Below are positions 57,004 to 64,000 of a DNA stretch of 64,000 nucleotides, one piece after another (position 1 is the first letter of the stretch; every line of letters begins with the position of its first letter). The stretch comes from Rhodospirillaceae bacterium (GTDB lineage: Bacteria; Pseudomonadota; Alphaproteobacteria; Rhodospirillales; Casp-alpha2): assembly GCA_016845145.1 (NCBI GenBank), contig JAERTE010000096.1, forward strand, positions 19,300 through 83,299, written 5' to 3'. Below the pieces are notes generated by a model. The model did not search any database, was not told the origin of the DNA, and saw only the letters and a list, made by a program, of their open reading frames with translations. Position numbers and translations under genes: made by a program.

Positions 57004-57747
57004 ATGAGCCCTTTGCAGCCTGATCGCAGGATTGCCCGACGAGAAAATGTGCGCCGCCGCTATTCAGTAGCCGTGGGTTTTCTCGCTGTTGCGCTTGTGT
57101 TTGGCGCGAGTGACGCTTGGGCAAAAAAGAAAAAGGCCGCGCCTAAACCAAGCTTCTTCAAAACCGTTGAGGTCCGCTCCTCAAATCTCAAGCCATTCAA
57201 GAAGTGGCGTTCGGCAATGGGACGCTATTACAAGGATGTCAAAAAGAACGGCAAAAAACAGGTCCGGTGCAATTCCAAACGGCTCAATATCTGTGATTAC
57301 GGCGATTGGGCGAAATTTATCAATAGCCTCAAAGGTAAAGGGCGATTCGCGCAGTTGAAGGCCGTCAACTCACGCATGAACCAAGCCAAATACACCTCCG
57401 ACAAAACCAACTGGGGCCGCAAGGACTATTGGGCAACACCAGCGGAGTTTATGTCTCGGTTCGGCGATTGCGAAGATTACGCTATCGTCAAATACTTGTC
57501 GCTTCGGATGCTGGGCTTCAAGGAGGATCAACTTCGGGTCGTCGCCGTGAAAGACCTGAATCTAAAGGTCGGTCACGCCATCTTGATGGTTATTCTGCGC
57601 GACAAGAAGAAGCGTAAACGCTATTTCGTGTTGGACAATCAGATCAAACAGGTGGTCGAAGCTCATAAAATCCGCCACTACCAGCCGGTTTTTTCGATTA
57701 ACAAGCGGAATTGGTGGCGTCACTTGCCGAGAACGGCATCAGGCTAA
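57004..57747 (+). CDS. LapG-type periplasmic transglutaminase-like cysteine protease (BTLCP)
   Basis: With the ATG at 57004 it has 247 residues (in-frame starts at 56959 TTG and 56965 ATG are also possible; none has ideal spacing). A signal peptide, RRRYSVAVGFLAVALVFGAS with cleavage after AWA, sends it to the periplasm. The DUF920/BTLCP core holds the catalytic triad Cys156 (FGDCEDYA), His191 (VGHAIL) and Asp211 (VLDNQ). The Asp and Glu around Cys are the Ca2+ ligands known for LapG. LapG cleaves the N-terminal di-alanine site of LapA-type adhesins and releases them when LapD lets it go. The TAAG-bearing adhesin is the obvious substrate. Two Cys (VRCNSKRLNIC) may form a disulfide. Confidence 0.88.
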   Translation: MSPLQPDRRIARRENVRRRYSVAVGFLAVALVFGASDAWAKKKKAAPKPSFFKTVEVRSSNLKPFKKWRSAMGRYYKDVKKNGKKQVRCNSKRLNICDYGDWAKFINSLKGKGRFAQLKAVNSRMNQAKYTSDKTNWGRKDYWATPAEFMSRFGDCEDYAIVKYLSLRMLGFKEDQLRVVAVKDLNLKVGHAILMVILRDKKKRKRYFVLDNQIKQVVEAHKIRHYQPVFSINKRNWWRHLPRTASG

Positions 57748-57754
57748 CCCAACT

Positions 57755-57991
57755 TCAATTCTCGTCGCGGCGGTCCCGGTCGGTCCGGCGGGGGCCTTGA
57801 CGGCGAGTATCGGCCGCAGCCCGACGTTCGTCGCTGCGGCGCTGACTTTCGGCGCGGCGGTTTTTCTCAACCTCAATAGCTTGTTGCCGGCGTTCCTCTT
57901 CGGCGCGGCGGTCGGCGTCCCGGCGTTCATCGGCGCGGCGGTCCGGACCTCTGCGGTCCGAATCTTTGCGTTCTTGGGCTTGTCCCCCCAT
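57755..57991 (-). CDS. Small highly charged Arg/Asp/Glu-rich protein, 78 aa
   Basis: The ATG at 57991 has an excellent GGAGGG ribosome-binding site 4 nt upstream, which decides the start although the frame is open to 58225 inside the prfC leader. The 78-residue product is almost all charged, with repeated DRR/ERR units (DRRGPDRRADERRDADRRAE) and only short hydrophobic pieces, so it is either disordered or a single long helix. I do not recognise a family. The strong ribosome-binding site argues for a real gene. It is 7 nt from the convergent lapG stop and faces away from prfC. Function unknown; nucleic-acid or membrane-surface binding is only a guess. Confidence 0.6.
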   Translation of the reverse strand: MGGQAQERKDSDRRGPDRRADERRDADRRAEEERRQQAIEVEKNRRAESQRRSDERRAAADTRRQGPRRTDRDRRDEN

Positions 57992-58168
57992 AGATCCCTC
58001 CAACATTCGGCATTGTGTTTTATTGAGCACGTTCTCGTATGCAAAACCTATCCGCGCAATGGTCGATTGGCAAGAGAAGAGCAAGTTCACGAAACCGCTA
58101 GCTATTTTTGCTGAAGCGGCTAGATTTGCGCGCCGATCAGACAACCACAATTGGACAAGAGCCAAACC

Positions 58169-59758
58169 GTGAGCGAGTTGCCCCCCGCCGTCGCCAGTCG
58201 CAGGACGTTTGCGATTATTTCGCACCCCGATGCTGGTAAAACCACCTTGACCGAAAAACTACTGTTGTTCGGCGGTGCTATTCAGCTTGCCGGCGCGGTG
58301 AAAGCGCGGGGCGAGCAACGCCGCGCGCATTCCGATTGGATGAAAGTGGAGCGCGAACGCGGCATTTCGGTCACTTCGTCGGTCATGACATACGATTACA
58401 GTGGGTGCACCTTTAACCTGCTCGACACGCCCGGTCACCAAGACTTCAGTGAAGACACCTACCGCACGTTGACGGCGGTCGATTCGGCCGTGATGGTGAT
58501 TGACGCCGCGAAAGGCATCGAGGCTCAGACCCGCAAGCTGTTCGAGGTTTGCCGCTTGCGCGATGTGCCCATCGTAACCTTCGTCAATAAACTGGACCGC
58601 GAGGCGCGTGATCCGTTTGATGTCCTCGACGAGATTGAGCAGACACTCGCCCTTGATGTGACGCCCGCCAGTTGGCCGATCGGCATGGGACGTGATTTTC
58701 TCGGTTGCTACGATTTGGTTCGCGATCGGTTGATTCTGCTCAGCCGCTCACGCGAGGAGCGTCCCGATGAGGGCGAACAATGCAACGGTCTCGATGACCC
58801 GAAGCTCGATGAACTGCTGCCCGATTACGCCGTGGCGCGCCTGCGTGAAGAGGTGGAAATGGCGCGCGGACTGTGCCCTGAGTTCGACTTGCAGTCCTAC
58901 AAGGAGGGACATCTGACGCCGGTGTTCTTCGGGAGTGCTCTGAACAACTTCGGTGTGCGTGAACTTCTGGATGGCTTGGTCGAAAACGCTCCGCCGCCCC
59001 GTCCACAGCCGGCGGCGGAACGCACCGTAACACCCGGTGAAACCGAGATGAGCGGGTTCGTGTTCAAAATTCAAGCCAACATGGACCCCAAGCACCGAGA
59101 TCGAATCGCCTTTGTGCGCCTGTGTTCAGGGCGCTACAAACGGGGCATGAAAATGCTTCACGTGCGGTCGGGCAAGACGCTCAACGTGCACAATGCACAA
59201 CTGTTTTTGGCCAGTGACCGCGAGTTGGCGGAGGAGGCCTGGGCCGGCGATATCATCGGTATTCCCAACCACGGCAATCTGCGCATCGGCGACACCCTGA
59301 CGGAAGGTGAGGGGCTACGGTTTCGTGGTATTCCGGTTTTCGCGCCGGAAATGCTGCGCAAGGTCCGCCCCGATGACCCGTTGCGTGCCAAGCATTTGGG
59401 CCGTGCGCTGACGCAACTGGCCGAAGAAGGTGCTGCGCGGGTGATGAAACCGATTATCGGCGGCGATTGGGTGGTTGGCGTGGTCGGCGTGTTGCAGTTC
59501 GAAATTCTGGCTGAACGGGTGCGCACGGAATACGACGTGCCGGTACGTTTTGAAGCGACCGAACTCTATACGGCGCGTTGGGTGGAGGGCGCGGATGCGG
59601 CGATGGTCAAGAAATTCGGTGATTCCAACCGTCCCGCCATGGCCGAGGACCACGACGGCGCGCCAGTGTTTTTGGCGCGAAACGCTTGGCACATGAGCAA
59701 AGCTGAAGAGGATTGGCCCGACCTCGAGTTCCGCAAAACCAAGGAGCAGGCGGTCTAG
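58169..59758 (+). CDS. prfC: Peptide chain release factor 3
   Basis: The GTG at 58169 gives 529 residues, the exact length of E. coli RF3; a TTG at 58151 would add six. RF3 is a GTPase that removes RF1/RF2 from the ribosome after termination. G1 SHPDAGKTTLTEK, switch I ERGISVTSSVM, G3 DTPGHQDF and G4 NKLDRE are all present, and domains II-III follow to the C-terminus. AAGAG lies 7 nt before the GTG. The stop is one nt from the convergent transporter gene. Confidence 0.97.
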   Translation: MSELPPAVASRRTFAIISHPDAGKTTLTEKLLLFGGAIQLAGAVKARGEQRRAHSDWMKVERERGISVTSSVMTYDYSGCTFNLLDTPGHQDFSEDTYRTLTAVDSAVMVIDAAKGIEAQTRKLFEVCRLRDVPIVTFVNKLDREARDPFDVLDEIEQTLALDVTPASWPIGMGRDFLGCYDLVRDRLILLSRSREERPDEGEQCNGLDDPKLDELLPDYAVARLREEVEMARGLCPEFDLQSYKEGHLTPVFFGSALNNFGVRELLDGLVENAPPPRPQPAAERTVTPGETEMSGFVFKIQANMDPKHRDRIAFVRLCSGRYKRGMKMLHVRSGKTLNVHNAQLFLASDRELAEEAWAGDIIGIPNHGNLRIGDTLTEGEGLRFRGIPVFAPEMLRKVRPDDPLRAKHLGRALTQLAEEGAARVMKPIIGGDWVVGVVGVLQFEILAERVRTEYDVPVRFEATELYTARWVEGADAAMVKKFGDSNRPAMAEDHDGAPVFLARNAWHMSKAEEDWPDLEFRKTKEQAV

Positions 59759-59759
59759 C

Positions 59760-60650
59760 TCATTCGGTCTTGCGTCTTTTTTCGCGAAAAAAGATATAAA
59801 GGCCACTGGCGATGATGACCGTCGCGCCGATAATCGTCCATTGATCGGGAAAATCTCCGAATAAAAAATAACCGAACGTTGTCGCCCAGATGATCGCGGT
59901 ATAGGAAAACGGCGCCACAGCGGCCGCGGGCGCATCAGCGAATGCCCTAATCACCGCGAAGTGGCCCAGACCACCGCATATACCAGCAAAAACCATCAAA
60001 CCCCAATCCTGGGCCGTCGGCGCGACCCAAACAAACGGCACCGCAAATGCCGGTATGACGGCACCCATAGCTGCTGTGTAAAACAGCGTCGTTAATACGG
60101 GGTCGGATTGGCTGAGAAATCGCGTGCTGACCTGATAGACGGCGTAGGACGCCGCCGCACAAAGTGGAAACAAGATCGCAAGTTGGAAATCCCCTGTGGG
60201 GCGGATAATGATCAACGCACCGCCAAAGCCGATAATCACACCGGCCCAGCGGCGGATACCGACTGGCTCACGCAAGACCGGCATGGATAGCGCGGTGACA
60301 ATCAGCGGCGAAACCAACATCATCGATGCAGCATCCGCCAGCGGGACATATATGAGACCCGTGAAAAACAATCCTGTCGTCAAGATCATCAAGGTGGAGC
60401 GGAAGAACTGCAGGCCGGGATGTGCCGTCCTTGCGATTGTGGGAATGCGTCGTGCGAAGACGATTAGAATGAACATCAAATGGAAGAAAAACCGTGCCCA
60501 AACCACCTGTACGGTCGGGTAATGTTTGACCAGGTGTTTGACCGTCGCATCCATGGTGGCAAAGAAAAACATCGCCATCAACATCCATAGGATACCCTGG
60601 CCAATAGCATGTGATTGCGTTGGGGGTGTCGAAGGCGTAGTGACGGTCAC
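59760..60650 (-). CDS. EamA/DMT-family transporter
   Basis: A 296-residue, ten-helix drug/metabolite transporter with two EamA repeats. It begins GQGILWMLMAMFFFATMDAT and has VQVVWARFFFHLMFILIVFA plus the conserved MLREPVGIRRWAGV loop (seen as PVLREPVGIRRWAGVIIGF). The C-terminus is short and basic (FFREKRRKTE). Distinct from the copy at 10214. Substrate unknown. It is divergent from the MATE gene, 43 nt away. Confidence 0.9.
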   Translation of the reverse strand: MTVTTPSTPPTQSHAIGQGILWMLMAMFFFATMDATVKHLVKHYPTVQVVWARFFFHLMFILIVFARRIPTIARTAHPGLQFFRSTLMILTTGLFFTGLIYVPLADAASMMLVSPLIVTALSMPVLREPVGIRRWAGVIIGFGGALIIIRPTGDFQLAILFPLCAAASYAVYQVSTRFLSQSDPVLTTLFYTAAMGAVIPAFAVPFVWVAPTAQDWGLMVFAGICGGLGHFAVIRAFADAPAAAVAPFSYTAIIWATTFGYFLFGDFPDQWTIIGATVIIASGLYIFFREKRRKTE

Positions 60651-60693
60651 GGGGGATTATCCCTAACTTTATGGCATACGGTAGTACCAGCTT

Positions 60694-62082
60694 ATGAGCC
60701 ACAACGACTCGAATGCCAAGCCCGCTGCAACATTCACTGCTGAGCGTTGGCTCCGGCATATCTCGGAGATGATGCGTTTGGCGCCGGTGATCGTACTGGC
60801 GCGCTCGGGTGTGATCCTGATTGTCGTGATCGATACCGTAATGGTCGGGCACTACGCGGCGGTCGAATTGGGTTATTTGGCCATGGGTTTGTCGTTGGTG
60901 CAGCCTTTGGTGGTGGCGTCGCTCGGCTTGATCATGGGCACCATGGTGTTGACTGCCCACCACTTTGGGGCTGGTGAATTGAAGCACTGTGGAATGGTAT
61001 GGCGGCGCTCCATGATTTACGCGGCGGGGCTGGGCACCATTGGCGCGTTCGCTTCGCTATTTGGCGAAACGTTCCTGACCTGGACCGGCCAGACACCGGA
61101 TCTGGCGCGTGAGGGCGGTAAGGTGATGTTCGTGTTGGGCATGGGGCTGCCGGGACACTTGGTATTTCTGGCGTGCAGTTTTTTCCTGGAAGGCGTGCGC
61201 CGACCGATGCCCGGCTTTATCGCCATGGCGGCGGCCAATGTGATCAATCTGGGACTTAATTGGCTGTTTATCTACGGGTACTTCGATGGCGTGCCGGAAG
61301 GTGCGCTCGGTGCTTCGCTGGCGACAACCATTTCGCGTTGGTCGGTTGCCGTAATGCTGGTCGGATATGTGTGGTTGATGCGGGACGGCGGCAAATTCGG
61401 AATCCGCGAACCCGCGCCGGGTGGCTGGCGGGCTTGGTCACGTCAGCGCCGGTTGGGATATGCGACGGGCGTTAGCCTGGGTGTGGAATCGACAGCATTT
61501 ACGGCCATGCAACAATTCGCGGGCTGGCTCGGCGCGGTGCCTCTGGCAGCGTTTGCGGCGACTTTTTATCTGTTGGTCGTGTCGTTCATGGTGGCGATCG
61601 GGTTCGGTGGTGCGACCGCTGTGCGGGTAGGCATAGCGCATGGTCGCGGTGATTCACATGATATGGCGCTTGCCGGCTGGACCGGGCTGGGATTGACGAT
61701 GTTCATCACAGCGGTATTGGGCGTTATCATGGTCGGCTTTGACAGTGAACTCATTGCCGTATTCACCAACGATATGGATGTCGCGGCCATTGCGGTGCCG
61801 ACCGTGTTTTGGGTTGCAGTGGCAGTGTTGAGTGACGGCGGCCAAGCCGTGATCGCCAATGCACTACGTGGACGCCAAGATGTTTGGATGGCGTGCTACA
61901 TACAAACGTTCGTGTTTTTCGGGATCATGGTGCCGCTCAGCTGGTATCTGATGTTTCCGATGAAACAGGGCATCGCTGGGGCGTTCCAAGCGGTGTGGGT
62001 TGGGACCATGGTTGCGGTAGTTATGTTGTCGTGGCGGTTCTTTCGGCTTTACCGCCGAGACCAGTCGGTCAATACCACCTAG
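60694..62082 (+). CDS. MATE-family multidrug/metabolite exporter
   Basis: A 462-residue, 12-helix protein of the MATE (NorM) family. It opens LRHISEMMRLAPVIVLARSG with VIDTVMVGHYAAVELGYLAM, and the second half repeats the fold (VSLGVESTAFTAMQQFAGWL). MATE proteins export cationic compounds or metabolites using Na+ or H+. The stop overlaps the end of the convergent DksA-like gene by 4 bp. Substrate cannot be inferred. Confidence 0.92.
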   Translation: MSHNDSNAKPAATFTAERWLRHISEMMRLAPVIVLARSGVILIVVIDTVMVGHYAAVELGYLAMGLSLVQPLVVASLGLIMGTMVLTAHHFGAGELKHCGMVWRRSMIYAAGLGTIGAFASLFGETFLTWTGQTPDLAREGGKVMFVLGMGLPGHLVFLACSFFLEGVRRPMPGFIAMAAANVINLGLNWLFIYGYFDGVPEGALGASLATTISRWSVAVMLVGYVWLMRDGGKFGIREPAPGGWRAWSRQRRLGYATGVSLGVESTAFTAMQQFAGWLGAVPLAAFAATFYLLVVSFMVAIGFGGATAVRVGIAHGRGDSHDMALAGWTGLGLTMFITAVLGVIMVGFDSELIAVFTNDMDVAAIAVPTVFWVAVAVLSDGGQAVIANALRGRQDVWMACYIQTFVFFGIMVPLSWYLMFPMKQGIAGAFQAVWVGTMVAVVMLSWRFFRLYRRDQSVNTT

Positions 62083-62420
62083 CTCGCACGCGCACAGGCA
62101 ATGCAGGCCGGCACCGTGGGGTCGTGTTCCAGGCGCTTCGCCTCAATGTCTTCACCGCAGACAGCGCAATAGCCAAATTCACCGTCTTCAATTCGGGCGA
62201 GGGCGGCATCAATGCGTTGCAGCTCTTGATGACGGCGGCGTTCTGTTTCCATTTGCATGGCTTGCACCTGTAACGCGTCCATGCGCGACAATCGACCGAC
62301 GGAGGTCTGGTCCAACTCCACCGGCTTACGTGCGGTCGCCGTGGTTTCAGAGTCCTGCTCATTGTCAGCGCGCATGGTGAGCAGGCGTTTTTTAAACGCT
62401 TTGAGTTCGGATGTTTCCAT
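62079..62420 (-). CDS. DksA/TraR-family zinc-finger protein
   Basis: A 113-residue protein starting at the ATG at 62420 (an upstream TTG is unlikely). It is helical, with a coiled-coil region ending AALARIEDGEFGYCAVCGED. A C4 zinc finger (CAVC at the start, then CIAC 17 residues later) matches DksA/TraR proteins, which bind the RNA polymerase secondary channel and alter promoter kinetics with or without ppGpp. It is shorter than E. coli DksA (151 aa) and resembles the small YbiI/TraR-type members. Convergent with the MATE gene; divergent from argS. Confidence 0.9.
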   Translation of the reverse strand: METSELKAFKKRLLTMRADNEQDSETTATARKPVELDQTSVGRLSRMDALQVQAMQMETERRRHQELQRIDAALARIEDGEFGYCAVCGEDIEAKRLEHDPTVPACIACARAS

Positions 62421-62499
62421 GCGCAAAACCTGACACGTGCGGACGGGCTAGGGCAAGCTTGCTTGATCGTGGGTGCCGCTTGGCGTATCACCCGCCATC

Positions 62500-64000
62500 A
62501 TGAACGTATTTCATTCCTTCCGCGACGATATCGTCGCCGAGATCAACGCGTTGGCAAGCGAGGGCTTGTTCGTTGGCGTACCCGACACGTCGCGGGTCGT
62601 TGTCGAACCGCCACGTGATGCGGCGCATGGCGATATCACCACCAACGCTGCCATGGTGCTGGCTAAACCCGCCGGCATGAAGCCCCGCGATCTGGCCGAG
62701 CGATTGGTGGAAAAACTGCTGCGGTTGGAATCGGTTGAAAGCGCGGATGTCGCGGGGCCCGGCTTCATTAACCTGCGGCTGGCGACGGACTTCTGGCGCG
62801 CGCAGGTCGGCGAAATATTGCGCTCAGGCGTCGCTTATGGCGACAGCGCCATGGGTAACGATACCAAAATCAACGTCGAGTACATATCTGCGAACCCGAC
62901 CGGCCCCTTGCACGTGGCACATGCGCGCGGTGCGGTGATCGGCGACGCCTTGGCCGGCCTTCTATCCAAGGCGGGATACGACGTCACGAAGGAATATTAC
63001 ATCAACGACGCCGGCGCCCAGGTCGAAGCGCTGGCGCGTTCCGCCCATCTTCGTTACTGCGAAGCGTTGGGTGAGGATATCGGGGAGATCCCCGAAGGGC
63101 TGTATCCCGGCGATTATATGGTGCCCGTAGGTCAACATCTCGCTGAAAGCGAAGGTGACAAATGGAAAGACGCTGACGAGACCGAATGGTTGGATGTGTT
63201 CCGCGAGAAAGCCGTTGAGCTGATGATGACGAGAGTGCGCGACGATCTCGCTGCACTTGGCGTTAATCAGGATGTATTCGTTTCCGAACGCTCATTGGTC
63301 GACGCCGGCGCCGTTCAGGATGCTTTCCAGGCATTGGACGAGCGCGGGCTGATTTACACAGGCGTACTGGAGCCACCGAAAGGCAAGAAACCCGACGACT
63401 GGGAGCCGAGACCGCAAACCTTGTTCAAAGCGACCGATTTCGGCGATGACGTAGATAGGCCGTTGAAGAAGTCGGACGGCAGTTGGACCTATTTCGCCAA
63501 CGACATTGCCTACCATTTCGATAAGCACCGCCGCGGCTTCGAAACCATGATCGATATTTTCGGCGCGGACCATGGTGGATATGTAAAACGCATGAAGGCG
63601 GCAGTCGCGGCCATGACCGGCAAGGACGATACGCTCGATATCCGATTGTGCCAGATCGTGCACCTGAAGAAGGGCGGCGAGCCCATGCGCATGTCGAAGC
63701 GTGCCGGTACGTTCGTTACGCTGCGCGACTTGATCGACGAGGTCGGCAAGGACGTGGTGCGTTTCATTATGTTGACGCGCAAAAGCGACACGCAAATGGA
63801 TTTCGATCTGGAAAAAGTGGTTGAGCAATCTCGCGACAACCCGGTGTTCTATGTGCAATACGCGCACGCGCGTTGCCGTTCTGTGATGCGTAATGCCGAA
63901 GGTGTGGTTGCAAACGCAGACCTGTCGCCGGACGTACTGGCGGCTGCGAATTTGGTCAGACTCGACGACGCTGCCGAACTTGAATTGATTCGCTACATGG
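62500..64000 (+). CDS. argS: Arginyl-tRNA synthetase (3' end beyond window)
   Basis: The ATG at 62500 opens a frame that runs 500 codons to the window edge, out of an expected ~580. Class I synthetase motifs are clear: the N-terminal Arg-tRNA-synthetase additional domain, the [20 protein letters not shown] block and the [17 protein letters not shown] region. The HIGH-equivalent here reads HVAH, with Ala where most ArgS have Gly (HVGH). The long [20 protein letters not shown] run after KMSK is normal. Essential cytoplasmic enzyme charging tRNA-Arg. Confidence 0.97.
   Translation, partial: MNVFHSFRDDIVAEINALASEGLFVGVPDTSRVVVEPPRDAAHGDITTNAAMVLAKPAGMKPRDLAERLVEKLLRLESVESADVAGPGFINLRLATDFWRAQVGEILRSGVAYGDSAMGNDTKINVEYISANPTGPLHVAHARGAVIGDALAGLLSKAGYDVTKEYYINDAGAQVEALARSAHLRYCEALGEDIGEIPEGLYPGDYMVPVGQHLAESEGDKWKDADETEWLDVFREKAVELMMTRVRDDLAALGVNQDVFVSERSLVDAGAVQDAFQALDERGLIYTGVLEPPKGKKPDDWEPRPQTLFKATDFGDDVDRPLKKSDGSWTYFANDIAYHFDKHRRGFETMIDIFGADHGGYVKRMKAAVAAMTGKDDTLDIRLCQIVHLKKGGEPMRMSKRAGTFVTLRDLIDEVGKDVVRFIMLTRKSDTQMDFDLEKVVEQSRDNPVFYVQYAHARCRSVMRNAEGVVANADLSPDVLAAANLVRLDDAAELELIRYM

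Overview
The window comes from a GC-rich Gram-negative chromosome, most likely a marine or aquatic alphaproteobacterium of Rhodospirillales type. I infer this from the gene content: a type 2 heme A synthase, a cytoplasm-facing SoeABC sulfite dehydrogenase, a FecR-headed giant type I secreted adhesin, a BTLCP/LapG protease, and many 4-bp ATGA-style gene overlaps. I see no phage, insertion sequence, tRNA, rRNA or CRISPR. Coding density is very high and no gene-free gap exceeds 300 bases; the longest are 34168-34413 and about 56782-57003.

Layout. 1-879 is the 3' part of a TTC38-like TPR gene. 886-8863 (minus) is one tightly coupled run: fabI, aroC, hyuA, hyuB, two DUF1538 membrane proteins, a PII-like protein and a CBS protein. 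8991-12108 (minus) is a three-gene overlapping set of MFS transporter, EamA transporter and luciferase-like oxidoreductase. 12211-20242 holds general cell genes: YihY, a DnaJ-like chaperone, a glycine-zipper lipoprotein, pdxH, a cation diffusion facilitator, an APH/P-loop kinase, a tandem universal stress protein, a hypothetical protein and an HMCES-type abasic-site protein. 20289-24411 is an SDR followed by an unusual GT4-TPR-glycerophosphotransferase fusion. 24529-28683 encodes a 1384-residue membrane-anchored coiled coil made of 44 nearly gapless 25-residue repeats. 28724-34167 has RidA, an HbpS-like protein, cobA, ctaA, a DHH phosphoesterase and a CtpA-type protease. 34414-39020 is soeABC. 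39179-54430 is one 5083-residue adhesin gene. 54499-57747 holds a membrane PAS/degenerate HD-GYP protein and a LapG-type protease. 57755-64000 has a small charged protein, prfC, a DMT transporter, a MATE exporter, a DksA/TraR-like protein and the start of argS.

The most interesting system is at 39179-57747. The adhesin carries a LapA-like TAAG processing site just after its N-terminal FecR-like domain. The matching periplasmic LapG-type protease is 2.6 kb away. Between them, where a LapD (degenerate GGDEF-EAL) receptor would be expected, sits a two-TM protein with a periplasmic sensor, a PAS domain and an HD-GYP domain that has lost nearly all its metal ligands. I propose an adhesin-release switch in which a dead HD-GYP protein replaces LapD. 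The second highlight is the 25-residue-repeat coiled coil, whose topology resembles the Caulobacter polarity landmark TipN. The third is the coupling of a DUF1538/PII/CBS module to an oxoprolinase/hydantoinase pair.
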